A DNA stretch of 64,000 nucleotides from Tanypteryx hageni (Eukaryota; Arthropoda; Insecta; Odonata; Petaluridae), in assembly GCA_028673005.1 (NCBI GenBank), contig CM054115.1, positions 52,217,738-52,281,737 of the forward strand. Reading direction: 5' to 3'. Shown piece by piece: positions 24,486 to 36,800 of the stretch; position 1 is the first letter of the stretch, and each line of letters begins with the position of its first letter. Under the pieces are notes generated by a model. That model searched no databases. It was not told the origin of the DNA and was given only the letters and a program-made list of their open reading frames with translations. Both the position numbers and the translations under genes were made by a program.

Positions 24486-26150
24486 ATTTAAATTGACGGA
24501 CTGACGAACTATGGATAAAGGGTAATATCCAGAAAATTTAGTTTTTCTAGTTAGGTGGATATACTTTATTTGGACTGGCGAACGGATAGGTGGACTTCTC
24601 CGCTTTTCAGAAAAGCTCCAAAAATACGTATTTTTCGATAGATATTATCTCCAAAATGAAAAGCAGACGCGGTCAATTTTCTAAAAGGATAGCGTGTATT
24701 TCTTTGATGTAACAACTACATACTTTTCATTACATATCAATATTAAAACGATGTTGGATTGTTCGCTGCATACATAAAATAGCAAAATATGAACGCTTTA
24801 TTCAGATTACTAGCTGAATTGCATTCTAAATAAATCTCGCTTCTTCGATCAAGTTTTCTTTTGTATTTCTTTTTCGCATGAATATCGCAACGAAATCTTT
24901 ATCAATCTGTCTGCAGCGTTATCGTTCGATTTTATCCGTTCTGTCGCATTACATTGCCGCAGAGCTTCGCGGAAAATCGACGGTATCATTTTGCTCGCAT
25001 CCTCCTCTCTATGCCTTATTGGTTACAGGGGGAAATTTTCTAATAAACAGAGCGAGTTTTAAATAATATCCATTTATATTCCAACTTTTTCTCCGTCTAT
25101 TTGAGTTACTAGGACATTTACAGATTTTTTCTAATTCGGATAATCCTCCGGGTCCAGTGATAACCGCGAAAAAATATTAATGAAGATTATTTTTTTGTGT
25201 GTACCGCCTTTTAGGGCCGTAAATTTTCCGCCGAATCGTTAAAAAAAATATGTATACAAATTGACCGCAAAAAGTCCGAAAATAATTTTTTTATCAGGAG
25301 GCGGAGAGAGGAAGATAAGCGCGAAGCATTCATATACGGACATTAATTCGGCGCTTAAATTGACGAAACGGGTGAGATTTAGATTAGTATCCGAAATTAC
25401 ATCGCCCAAGGAATCAAGTAATAAAGGAATGTATCAGCAATCTGCGCCGAGTTTTTCCTATTACAGAGCAACGCCGTTATTGCTATGACGGAGTACCATC
25501 CTTTAATTTTCCGCGAAAAAAAACATACTGTACTTTAAATATGGCCAGGAGAAACAAGAACTGTTATTACAAATTATATTTAATCGAAGCGACTGTTATA
25601 AAGCGTGTTGAGAGTCCGCATGCGATTTTTAGAGAATAGGTCTCGAGTTATTTACGTGAAATAACAATATGAAACATGTAGAGTGTTATCCATGAACATT
25701 TTATTTTTCATGTAGTTACATCCCGACATATTCTTTCGATAGTCAAATCAACGTATTTCTGTTTATTTACGACTTTCATCTTGGATTTTTTCCACATTTT
25801 TCAAGAAAAAGTTGCATTAATGTGGAAATGTACGCTCCAACTGTGCCGTAACTAGGGTATGGCGAAGGTGGCATTTGCCATAGGCGCCACCTGCAAAAGG
25901 CGTCCAAGGTTCCCGCAAAAAATGTCAAAAGTTTATTTTCTCATAAATAAGTATTCATTTAATGCTCGATGTTATATTTATCTTGAATAAAATGCTACAT
26001 TTCTATATTAAAATGCAGGGAAAAATAATAATCTGCATAACTTAGATGCTTTCTTAAATTTTTCCATAGGCTCCATGTCTTCCAGGTACGTCTCTGCGCT
26101 CCATATTTAAAAAACATAATTTTGAATGGACCCCATTTCAAAGTTGTGTA
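24486..26150. other. Unassigned stretch with a solo hAT-like end
   Basis: AT-rich non-coding DNA. CTGTGCCGTAACTAGGG near 25849 resembles the terminus CCAGCGCCGTAACTAG found inverted at about 54293-54309. Neither copy shows a convincing partner end nearby, so both look like truncated elements of one hAT-type family. Confidence 0.4.
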
Positions 26151-27215
26151 CAGGCATATCTCGCTTTGCGCGACCTACCATGCAATAAAAAAAACAAAGG
26201 CGGTAGACTATTGAGGCGGCCTAACCATAAATGCATTAGAAATTACATTTTTATGCGTTATTTGCACGAAGTGAACGCATATAGGGGAAGCCGTTTCCGT
26301 CCGTCCGTCCGCACGTTGAATCTCGGGAACCGCTCTACGTATTTTGATGAAATTTGGTATTGGGGAGTTTTGATAAAATTGGTTGATTGATTTCAATTTT
26401 GGTTAAAATCGGACTACAATGAAGACAACTTTACATGAAGATCTACAAGTAGTTGACAAAGTTCCTTTGTTTCAACTCGAGGAACCGCTGGAAGTATTTT
26501 GATGAAATTTGGTATTGAGGAGTTTTGTCAAAATTAATGGACCGATTCCAATTTTGGTTAAAATCGGACCATAATTAGGACTAATTTACATGAAGGCCTA
26601 CATGTATTTTACAACGTTAAATTCTCACCTGAGCGAAAAATATTGAGAACGTTGTGAAATCTCAAAGAACGCATTTGGAAACTCTGAGTACTCCGACATG
26701 GAGTACACCTTTCCAATCTTGTTTTACAGGTTTGTGGATGTTAGTAAGATAGTCTATGGATCCCCAATTAAGGTCTGGATGTGATACTATAAAAGAAACC
26801 CCGGAGACGGCACATCGTTCTTATCTCTCGATCGACGGCTATTTTGGCGTTATTATTTTTCAAGGGCGACTTTCCGAATAAAACTTCCGCGCTGATTTAT
26901 TCGAGATTTCATTCACACAGGAAATGATTACATTTTGCCAGAACGTAAGGAAGTTTTTAGTTTTACATGCCACTTGAAAATTACGGACGAAGATTAGTTA
27001 TTGAAAAAATGCAAAGATTTGCCTCTGGAGTTGATGGACGGAAGCCGACAAGAAGGTGATTTTACAGGTTAAATGTGTATTTTTAACAATATTACGCTTT
27101 AGTTTTCGCGTCCGTGGAACCTATCCTTTTTGACGCGAAGACCCCGTTTTGCGCTAATTTCGTTTAGCGCGAAATTTTCAGGAATCTATGTGTCGCGCAA
27201 AGTGAGGTATTGCTG
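26151..27215. mobile_element. Element with Tigger/pogo-type termini, TA-flanked
   Basis: The left end starts CAGGCATATCTCGCTTTGCG and the right end read inward starts CAGCAATACCTCACTTTGCG. The 24-bp inverted repeats match at 20 of 24 positions and share GCTTTGCGCGAC or ACTTTGCGCGAC. TA dinucleotides flank both sides (26149-26150 and 27216-27217). The start CAGGCATAYCTCG is characteristic of Tigger elements of the pogo branch of Tc1/mariner. The right 120 bp resembles the tail of the Tigger remnant at 53850-53985 (CCTATC, then GCG-rich words). No transposase frame survives, and a Helentron-like repeat is nested inside. Confidence 0.8.
26248..26650 (-). mobile_element. Helentron/HINE-like fragment nested in the Tigger-type element
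   Basis: On the plus strand the order is TTTTT, an 8-bp hairpin (26252-26259 with 26274-26281), a 17-bp gap, then GTCCGTCCGTCC from 26299. Two tandem units of about 155 bp follow, each beginning near GGAACCGCT and containing ATTTTGATGAAATTTGGTATT (26341 and 26496) and TTTTGGTTAAAATCGGAC. Read on the minus strand, this is tandem repeats, a tetranucleotide tract, a 3-prime hairpin and an A-run. The outer limit is uncertain. The assignment rests on layout, not on sequence identity to a known family. Confidence 0.5.
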
Positions 27216-30200
27216 TATTTTTCAAAACTTAAATCTAATGAAAAACAAATGGCAGTAGTATAGAAATTTACCCTCCAAGTTTCAGCTCTCTATCGTATAT
27301 GGTTTCGTCACAATTTTAATTTAAGCAAGTGCACAGACAGACACAAAAGTGAAACTACAAGCGCATTATTTTTTATCGCTAAAAAGGAATTTATTTATTA
27401 GTTTTCCAACTGTGAAACTTAAGAAGAATGTTACTTTTTAATAACGGATGAATCCATTGCGCTGCGTCTTAAATTACTTTCAATGATTGTCTTACCCTAG
27501 TGTGCCCCGGTACAGTAATTGTTGTTGCCTTCCCCCTCCCTGGAAAAATAAATAAACGACACATTAACTCAATGATCAAATTCGAGTATTTTGAGGATTA
27601 TTATATTTAAAAAGAAGTCTTATTTTGTGTATGTATGTGTACAAATAAATATAAATTTATACTTATAGCGCTTCTTAAAGGTTCCCCTTGGTCAGTGTGT
27701 CCCTTTGCACCACGTAGGGTGAATGGGCATTTATGCATATGCATTTAATACTTACAAACTGCGATTTAGATTTTCAGAAAAATAAGCGATAATATCTTTC
27801 AATTTCGTTCTTTTCCTCTAAAACATAAATTAGTATGTCTTCGGAAATAACGAGGTTAATTTTTCGCTATTGTGACGATGCACTTATTAGACGCTTTCCT
27901 AATACCCTTGTCGTCGAAGTATTTATAACAACGTCATTAGCGGAGGCGAAAACACGGCTCGATAAAATAAAAGGTGTAGATGGGTAATCCGCTTACGGGG
28001 AAAAAGAGAAAAAAATAACCGAGATCGTTTGACGCCTCACGTGGACGGGTTCGAAGAAAAGTCCTCTTACCTTTGTAAACGCCCGACCGCAAAGTCACCG
28101 GACAAACCATCGTTTCCTTCTCCGTCCACTACCTTCTTTTATTTCTCGACAGGTCCCTAGACTCAAAAAAGAGGTACTCGAACCCGCGAACTCTCAGTTC
28201 AGAGCGAGAGACTAGGGAAAGCCCCACCCACCCTACGCAACAATGGGCGACGATTCGATGTGATTTACTCACCCTTCGAAGAGCGACAACCCTAAGGGTA
28301 CTATAATAGCCATAAGGTGGGATGCATTATAAATCAAGACAGCTGAGGGTACTATCTACCTCCAGCTTCTCAATAGATCGGAGCGAGACTGGGTCCTTTA
28401 TAAGTTTTTTACGAAAAAATCCTTCGGCCGCAAGTTTCCTCACGCGCTCTCCATCATTTCCTCGTTTTCCAAACCCTTTATCCTGGTCTCCGATGGTGGA
28501 AAACGCATCCCTTTTTTATGTATCGTGTCCTATACCTACAAGACCCCGATCTCTTCCCTTCCCCCCTCCACTCAGAACCGTACCTCAATATGGAAGCCAT
28601 TACTTCGGTATTCTTTGACGCGCCGCCACCCCTCATGTGTGTGTGAGTTGTGTTGTGTGCGCCCGCGCGCGTGTGTGTGCGTGCCTTTTTATCGCCCAAA
28701 TCCACCACCCGTCCCAGGCCAACTATCAACCATTCTCTCTTACATTTCCATGTATCCCACATATTCTTTTTTCTCTCTCTCTAACTTCCCCGTTTTTCGT
28801 CTGTGCCTCCCTCCCTCTTTCCTCTCTCTTTCTCTCTCCGTCTTCCCTCCCTCTCGCCATCTTCCTTCTCCCTCTCTACATCTTCCCTCTCTCTCCGCCA
28901 TCCCGTCCATTATCCCTCCCCTACCGTCTTTTCACCCTCCCCATTCTCTCACCTCTCTCTCTCGGAAAAATATCAGTTTTTTACGACCCGTCGCGGTCGA
29001 ACAGGCGTACCAACCCGGCAGTTTTTTTATATTATTATTTTTTCCTACCTTTATGGCGAAGGGGAAATGCAACCGGATAGCTAGAGGCTATCGATGGATC
29101 TATCGAAAATTTTGCGAGCCGCATGAAGGGGCTCGTTATTCAAGTTTGGTTTTACGATATAATTAAAACATTTAGTTGGCAGGGTAATGATGCTGTAAAT
29201 TTGAGACACGATTGTGTCGGTTGGAAGATTTGATCGGTTATAGGATAAATGCTTTAAGTTAACCCAATTACTGCGACAAATAGGGCTTGTTTTGTGACTG
29301 AACACAAAAAGCTCTTGAATATCAACAGTACTTATTGAAGATAACCTGAGATACGTGGTTATTTTTTAATCTTGATTTGTAAGTTCTTATTTTTTAATAT
29401 AATTATTGCGGTGTTACATTTTCTTAGCAAAAAAATTCGCAGAAACGCATGGAAGTTTCCCTTCTATAGCTTCGTAAGCCTTAGACAGGGATGGGATAAT
29501 GATATTTAAAATCAGTGACCACTGTACCTATAATTTTAATCGGTTGATCTATTAAATGGATGTAAATAAATTAAGTGTTTGATCCCTTTTGTGGAAATAC
29601 CTAGGCGTATTACAGTTCAAAAAATAACTGTCGTTGAGGATAAAGGGTGATTCGAAATTGAGTTTTATTCTACGTTACGAATATTTGGTTTTTCTCGATG
29701 GGCATGAATTTTTTATAGAAAACTGTATTGGCATTTATAAGTTTTTTAAGTCGACATCAAACTAGGTATATATGAGTTACCGAGCGCTTACGATAAATTA
29801 CACGCCGAACATCCGTTTTTTCAAGCGTTTACGAACCAACGTTTTTTTTCCACGTTCACTGCGAATTCATTATTTTCTCTCGTGGTTAAAAAGAAACCCT
29901 CGCGACGCCTTTTCGGCGAATCATCCTCATCGATCAATCAACCTCGAACACGGACACTCCACTCTAAAAAAAAGGAACGCGCGTAGAAAAGGACTATAAA
30001 TCAAGACGATCGAAAATGAGGAGTAAGCCAACCGTTTAGAAAAACCGCGACCGCGTCGCAACACGCCGGTGAGTCCAGAGGCTAGGGCACACTTCCCTTG
30101 ACCGTGCAACCGAATTGACCGCCTTACAACCCCACCACAGGCGGTTTCCCCAATCCTATTCAACCCATCCCTTTCTAATATCTCTTTTACTCCCCCCCCC

Positions 30201-31155
30201 CCTCCCTCCCTTCCCCAACAACATCCCTTGCTTATAAAACCATATACCTTTTTCCGGGAGCGCACTTAACCCAAAAAAATGAAAAGGCTCGGAGAATACC
30301 CTTAAGGGATCGTTCCATCCCCCCTCCTCTCAGACTTAACCTGTAACTTGAAACTCGTATCCTTTTCCTCGCCCTCACCTTCCCTCTCTCTCTCTCCTCC
30401 GGTGCTCATGCACGCCTACCTTACTCTCTCTCCCTGCCGTATTCCCTCCACATTCAACCCCCTCTTATCCCATTCCCCGAAGCGGAAAAACGTTCCCATA
30501 AACCACGACGAAATGGTTCCTCAAGATGGATCTCCTGTGTGTGTGTGTGTGCGGTTTATGTTTGTTCGGCGAGAATGACCACCCTCAACCGACAGACCTA
30601 ACTCCTCTAAAAACTTTAAAAGAGCGACGTCCTTTCAAATATATATTTCTTTCGTTCAAGGAGAGGAAGGGAAAATTACACGCTCCTTCCCTATCTATTC
30701 CCTCGCTTTCCCCCTCTCTTCCCTTTTTCAGAAGCTCCTCCGTTCGAAAACCGTATCTCAGATCGTTAAAGAGGAGTTTTGGAAGGGCTGGAAAATTTTC
30801 GGCGGTCAGTTAAATCGTTCGTGAATGAAACTAGGGATGTTCCGCGACTTCCTCTACCGCCCTTCATTAAATTAAATTAAAGGAACGAACGATGATATGT
30901 TACACATTGGAATTTGTTTCCTCATTTTTATGTATATGCACGAAAATCAAGCGAAAGGCATGGAATAGATAAACAATGTTTTTCAAGGTTTTCACCTTAG
31001 GGCTTGGTGAAAAAGGCACGCTCTCCATATAAAGAAAAGAATATTCTCACAATACTTTTCATAAGAAACTCGTGATAACAGATATGCTAGAGGAATACCA
31101 TGTAACTTATACTAATAGTTCGCGAATGTGATAATTGAGAAGGAGAAAAAACCTT
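27216..31155. other. Unassigned non-coding stretch
   Basis: No gene is recognised. There is a GT/CG alternating segment (GTGTGTGTG...CGCGCGCGTGTGTGTGCG) at about 28636-28684 that could adopt Z-DNA. CT-rich DNA lies at about 28770-28965 and 30375-30450, and a C-run near 30191. On the minus strand near 28175 there is a B-box-like GCGGGTTCGAGTACC, possibly a decayed tRNA-derived fragment. Confidence 0.45.
28770..28965. repeat. CT-rich low-complexity tract
   Basis: Irregular CTCTCTCCC/CTTCC units on the plus strand. All reading frames through it are low complexity. Confidence 0.8.
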
Positions 31156-31197
31156 GTACTTGACCGGGAATCGAATCCGGTTCTCCCGGTCAAGTAC
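31156..31197. repeat. Perfect 14-bp inverted repeat around a B-box-like loop
   Basis: The arms GTACTTGACCGGGA (31156-31169) and TCCCGGTCAAGTAC (31184-31197) are perfectly complementary with a 14-base spacer. The pairing continues imperfectly outward to A-run and T-run flanks. On the minus strand the spacer and right side read GGATTCGATTCC, close to the polymerase III B box. This may be a decayed tRNA-derived element that folded back, or an unrelated hairpin. Confidence 0.75.
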
Positions 31198-31344
31198 AGG
31201 ACTTTTTTCGCCATCTCAAACTTAACATATGTGATCAGCCCAAAGCGGTAACGCATAAAATCTACATTTTCCAACATTCCATTTTGTAATATTAGTAGTT
31301 CTCTCTACCTCTCTACCCACGTAAAACCAGACACTTATTTTGGC

Positions 31345-31537
31345 TGCAAAGTAGTCGTAATCAGTGGTATTTTGCTGTGAGGTAGCTTTATCTGGCTTAC
31401 TAAGCGTTTAATGGTTACAGTAATTTAAATCTATTTATATCAGTTACAAGGTAGCCATACTCAGTGGTATTTTTTATCGAAAACGCTGATTATGTTTACT
31501 CAATCTTTTAATGGCTACAGCTGTTACGTAAATCATT
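31345..31537 (+). repeat. Two-unit degenerate tandem repeat, about 100 bp
   Basis: Two units share, in order, AGGTAGYC or AAGTAGTC, then TCAGTGGTATTTT, a central GATTATGTTTACTCAAT-like or CTGGCTTACTAAG-like part, and TTTAATGGYTACAG (units starting near 31350 and 31450). Period about 100 bp. No coding potential. Confidence 0.65.
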
Positions 31538-34056
31538 TATTGGGTTCAGGCCATATGGTGAGCACGATGAGTCATTTAAAAAGTTTTTTCTCTTTTTCAT
31601 AGGTGTATAGATAGATGTTTTCTTTACGAGATTTTTCTTTTATATTTATGGGGGTTATTTCCTTTACTTTGTTGGATTTTTTTTTCTGAAAGACGCGAAG
31701 GAATTCTGCAATTTCCCAACGCGAGTATGTGTGAGCTAGTCGGATCGAGAAAAGCGCGTCTTTTTATTTATCGGAGGCGATGTCGCAATGAAACACGTCG
31801 TAGTTCTTCGCGTACGGATGAGTTGGAGATTGTTTTCCAACCGGCTATAGCGGGACGAACGGAAAGTGTCTCGAATGAAAGATGGAAAAAATTAAATAAA
31901 AGGGCCCATTTTCTTCAGTCGGCTCGTCGTTGGCGATTGGCGGTACATGAAAATGCACTCAGGAAAGGATTTAAATGGAGGTAACTGCTTGCAGAACCTT
32001 TTACAGGAACGGGGAATATCCGTAGAAATTCAGGTTGAGAAGATTTATACAGTTTTGTGTGTGGGAAATTTTATAGCTTGATTCCGACTTACAATTAAAT
32101 TTGATAACACTTTTATTACTCCGGAGCCGAAAGATTTCCGTCCGGTATTTTTCTTGGGTTTTATATTTTTTAATGCAAATTTATTTGTTTTGATGGCTAT
32201 CAAATTTGTTTTTATTGCATTAAATTTGTTTTGACTAAGATGCACCTATACTAATCATTTTATTTTTCCTATCTTTATTATAGGTAAGCACCAAAGCCGA
32301 TGTTTTTTTAAGTCACTGTCCTTTACGTGTGATGGCGTCTACCATATCCTCCATGGCAGATTTCTCGGAGCTGTATTAACTAGGTTGGAAAAGAAGGTAA
32401 TAAACTTTTTCCATTGTTTAAAAAAAAAGAGCAGAATTCGTTGCCTTGAAAACGGCTGCACGATTAAGGACGAAATTCGCGCAATTAGAGTCGAAGGAAA
32501 AATCTTTTTTAAACAATAAGTGTCGGTGATTAGGAGAACGTGGCGGTGAAAGGAGTGATTCAGCGTCAATTTTATCCTTATATTTTTTGCACCTGACCTC
32601 GCGAAATATTGAACGAAGAGCCGTCTCCTCGAAGTAGACGATCTGACGCGGTTGTAATATTCCCTCATGCTTCGAGCAGATAGGTTTCCGATGACCCGAA
32701 ATATTTTTTCCTAAGGTGAGTTTGATTCGGTAACGGTTAAAAGTAAATTATGAATCGCGTTCAATTTTCGTTGTAAAATAAATTGGACGAAATTTATCAA
32801 TCGTATTTAAAAAAAGAGGAGAAATAATGCTGTAAAATTATGAATCTCTTTTCCGATAAAAGTAATTTTGAATTTATTATGATTCAGTATAGAATTATTG
32901 AGTTCGAATTGCGGCTAAAGTCAAACTGACACAACTGTCTCTCCAATAGCTATAAAAATATTGGAAATCCATATTCGCGTTAGGACTGCTTTGCAGCTGC
33001 CATCATTGGCGGGTAACGGATGGCAGGTTCAAACACAATTAAGAAAGAACTTACTATAACCTATCAGTTGACGAGTGAACGTTGAGTCAGTGCTAGCCCA
33101 CGTTCATGTAGTTATAAAAATAATAATAACATTGGTTTCACAAAACTAAAGTTGTTATTAGTTTCTTAACATAATTCTGAGAATCTGTCGTGGGTGAATC
33201 ACTGATCACTGTCAGTTTTTGGCTTAAAGGCACATCAGGTTTCCCAAATATTTTACCGCTATTGGACAGATATGTTGTGTCGATTAGAATTTATGGCGCC
33301 CGTTACCTATTTCCCTAAAACAACCGGACTGTAACCTTTTACAATGATGCAGAAACTCATATGAATTGTGTAAGAGAAAAAAGATGGGTTGGATGGTTGA
33401 ACAGAATAATTTTTACCAGTCCGTTCGCTTCTTTCGCGTAGGAAAACCTTTCGAAGATAAAAAAAAGAAAATCGAAAAGGCGGCACAGCTTCGCCATTTC
33501 TCCGCGAGACGACGGCTACTCGTGAAAACATTCAAAGGCGCCGATCCTCTTTTTTTTACTATTCTCTTTTTGCAAAACGGCTTCCGAGGCGTCACGTATA
33601 CTGGGGAGCTCATTTTCGCGATTCAACTGTTTTTTTTTTTGGCTCGCGAGGCGGACGGGCCGACAGGCATTTATTACCGTTCTTCCCTTGGCGCGGTGGG
33701 TTGCATTCTTTTCAGACTCTCGCCCTTTTCCCCGCCTCTCGCCACGAAAAGGTCTGCGGTTACTGATTCGTTGCGCGCATGCATTTTTCTTCTCGGCATT
33801 TGCAACAGAGGATTCCATTAAAATGTTTCGGGGCAATGCTGTAGGTATAATGCGAGAAATAAAAGAGAAAGTATGACCGGAATGTTATAGTCAGAGCGTG
33901 AAAGAGAAGGAAATCGAACGAAATTCGGATCTTGAAAAAAAGGAAGCGACGCAAAAAAACAGAAGATTTAATCAAAAGTTTAATTTCTCCCTCGGGTTAT
34001 ATTAATAAAAGTATTATCGAGCTCACATTATGCGTGACATTAAATCTATAATGTGT
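31538..34056. other. Unassigned non-coding stretch
   Basis: No gene or transposon is recognised. Open frames at 31727-31984 and 33366-33836 lie in GC-richer patches, lack motifs and overlap on both strands. TGGCGCCCG at 33294 resembles a retroviral primer-binding site, but no long terminal repeat accompanies it. Confidence 0.4.
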
Positions 34057-34600
34057 CTTACTCCAATAGCGGTTGAGAAAACCACTTGCGCATTTTGGAT
34101 ATAAAAGGCTCGTCATCAGTTGAAGTAGATTCTTTTCCATGATCTACTATCGATGAATCGACACTGATGATGCGTTGTAGCCTAAATTTGCATCTCGGTT
34201 TCAAAATATTTTATGGGTTTCGGAGGAAAATATTTTTCAATAATACTAAAGAGAACTATGCAAACTTTTTGAGATTGTCTACCTCATTTAGGCTATCTAT
34301 GTAATTTATCTGTCTCATTCATCTTACTCTAATAGCCATGGAATGATTGAGAAAAATTATATAAATATTTCCGTCGCAAATCAGTCGTCATGGTGATCCA
34401 CCGATTCTAAAAGAATACAAAAGAGCGTATCATCTATGTCGTCGAAAATAAAAGAATTTATTATAGATAGACCAGAAATTATGGCGGTTGCGCTGTACCT
34501 TAAATTTGCAACTGATTGTTACCTACCGTTTTATGACTTTTGGATAAAGTTTTCATTCCGGTCTAAATTTTATGAAATTCGGTAAGAAGTCGATTGTTGG
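34057..34600 (+). repeat. Degenerate tandem duplication, about 270-315 bp
   Basis: TCTTACTCCAATAGC..TTGAGAAAA (34057) recurs as TCTTACTCTAATAGCC..TTGAGAAAA (34322). GCGTTGTAGCCTAAATTTGCA (about 34173) recurs as GCGCTGTACCTTAAATTTGCAAC (about 34490), each followed by a TTTTATGNNTTT motif. The order is conserved but the spacing differs, implying an old duplication with indels. Confidence 0.6.
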
Positions 34601-36306
34601 GATGGGATTTGTTGCCGGGAGGTGGAGAAAATGACTCGCTGTGTTCAACATAGAGGCAGTTTCAGTTAAACTGAAGAAGTTTAAACTTGATGACAGAAAT
34701 TTTGATATTTTATTTCGTTAAGTATTGGTGCGAAAATTTATAAAATTCAACGATGGTTTAGGAAATAATGAGTATCAGGGAATGATAATTCATTTCCTGT
34801 CGTGTGCTATAAAAGAAACATTTTATCAATCGGTTTCATCAGTACCAATTGACCCAATTCAAATATGCACGTTTTTGTAAATTAATATAGACAGTACAAT
34901 GCATATATTTATTTAGCTCTTATGTTATGTAATCCATTATTTCATTTTGATGGGCATGTAAAGTTTAATTTTGTTCCAATGGCGCCAATTATTTTAATTA
35001 CTCTATCCCATTTCTCGACGTGAAGGTTACATTTAAAATTTCTTCACTATTATGTTAGTCATCTCATTAATCTTTTATTTATAAAGCAAATTGCTTTATT
35101 TATTAGAGGTTTTAAAAATAAAATAAAAAATATAAAGAAACAAATATGCAAATAAAAAACTATATGAAAGGAATGAACATGCCACGAGTTTTGTTTGTTA
35201 ACGTAATTTAAAATTGTACAAATATGCCCGCGAGAAAATGCAGCTTTTTTAAAAATAAACCGCAATTTCCTGAACAATAAATAGGGATGCATTGTGTCGA
35301 TTTTTCCAAAACTGCGCCACAAATATTCACCCGGCGCCGCAGTAATACGAGTAAAATTAACATAGCCAGAGAAAACCTAGAGAAAAAAAGAGAAAAGAGA
35401 ATTAATTAATTTTCTCTGTTTCCCTTACTTCTGTGTTTGCCTTTACTCAAGAGGGCGCCATTCAGAACACTTTACTTGGTCCCGTTTTCTTTTACATCCC
35501 CCCTTTCTCCCTCTCTCTCTCTCTAAAAATCGTTCTCTTCCGAGGTGCAGCGAAGCACAATGCCTCTCTCTCTCTCTCTCTCCCCCTCCCAACGCCTCTC
35601 TCCCCTCCACCCTCTTTCTCCCTTGCCCCTGCTCCCTCCTCCCGCACGATACCCCTCCCTCGTACACAACGGAGCGACACATTAAAAACTTGAGACGTCG
35701 GCGCTGGATCTTTTCTCAAAGCGCCCAGGCCCTGGAGACTGGCTCCGTGCGAACGAGTGCCATCTGGTGGCTGGTTGCCAACTTCTCGTAGTATCTCTCG
35801 GGAGGCAATGGGGGGGGGATGAGGGGGTGTCTCTCTTTTCTCATGCCTCCTCCTCTCTCATTCTCTCTCTCCCTTTGCGTATGGTGGCGGCAGAGAATTT
35901 CAAAATGAGGAGTAATTGCTCGCTCGAGACTGACTTCCATTGAAAAAGGCTTTGGAAAGACGAATCGTGTGTGTTTGAGTTTGTCGCCCGGCGTGAAAGG
36001 AAAGAAAAGTAAGCGGAGTCGTTTGGGGAAAAAAAGTCGCCCTTTCTCCATTCATTTCTCCACCTCCTCCCATCTTCTCCCACTCGCGGGTTGTTAAGGT
36101 GGTTTAAGGAAGCGAGAGAGAGCACTTTATCCGAGGGGGTGTGAGGAGGGGAATAAAAATAACTCGGGCGTGGTGGACTGGCCAATTTGTCCTTCCAGGT
36201 CCGAGAAAAAGCGCGTCGAGATGTATTTACGCCACCCTTCGGGTAATTGATATGTACCGGGAAGGATCACACGGCGTTGCTCGCTTTTTATTTGCAATAC
36301 GAGATA
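34601..36306. other. Unassigned non-coding stretch with CT-rich patches
   Basis: AT-rich to about 35400, then GC-richer with CT microsatellite patches at about 35500-35525 and 35570-35640. A near-palindrome GAGAATTAATTAATTTTCTC is at about 35397-35416. No gene is recognised. Confidence 0.45.
35759..35770 (-). promoter_or_regulatory. CTCF-core-like site
   Basis: GCCATCTGGTGG on the plus strand matches the reverse complement of the CTCF core consensus CCASYAGRKGGC at every position, the second exact match in the window. Confidence 0.3.
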
Positions 36307-36372
36307 TTTTTAGCGTTTATTTTTTATAATATGAAATCGCTCATGTATTCGGTCTGTCTGTCCGTCCGTGTG
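36307..36372 (-). mobile_element. Helentron/HINE-like terminus
   Basis: TTTTT (36307-36311) precedes an imperfect hairpin (AGCGTTT at 36312-36318 with AAATCGCT at 36334-36341, one bulge), then 10 bases, then GTCTGTCTGTCCGTCCGTG from 36352. The layout equals that of the elements at 26248, 41655 and 47216. The extent of the rest of the element is unclear. Confidence 0.4.
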
Positions 36373-36800
36373 GACAATATCTCTTGGATATTGTTACCTG
36401 GAAAAATCAAATTTTCAGGATAAGTTGGTGTATGCGAGAGCTAAGTACGGTTAAAATAAGGTGGATTTAGAATCAGGCGTAGGGGAGTAATAAAAATAAG
36501 CGCCTTATGTAATCTGCTGTTCAATTCTACCCTCACTTGCTTAAAACTTTTTTTCAACGTTTTTTTTTATAAACGAGCCCAAATGTTGATTTAAACTTAC
36601 GTATGTCGGGATTTTTCCAAGTCTCATTTTCGGTAGTTAGTTTACCTATCTGTTACGGTAATTTTTCTCTATTTCTAATAGCAAAGTTTTCATAAACAAT
36701 TTTTTCCATTGCTCAGTAGCAATTTTGCAATATTTACACTATTATTTATACGCTACTCATTTGCTTCTCCAGAAATAATCAGCAGAAGTCTGTCCTTGTA
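36373..36800. other. Unassigned AT-rich stretch
   Basis: AT-rich sequence after the (GTCY)n tract, perhaps the decayed body of the preceding element. It begins with a small hairpin CAATATC-TCTTG-GATATTG near 36375. Nothing else is recognised. Confidence 0.35.

Noticed and set aside
28080..28170. Possible minus-strand exon ending AAAG|GTAAGAGG
   Set aside because: Donor looks good, but the upstream acceptor is poor and the frame is interrupted by a stop.
33294..33302. TGGCGCCCG as a retroviral primer-binding site
   Set aside because: No flanking long terminal repeats, polypurine tract or reverse transcriptase sequence nearby.
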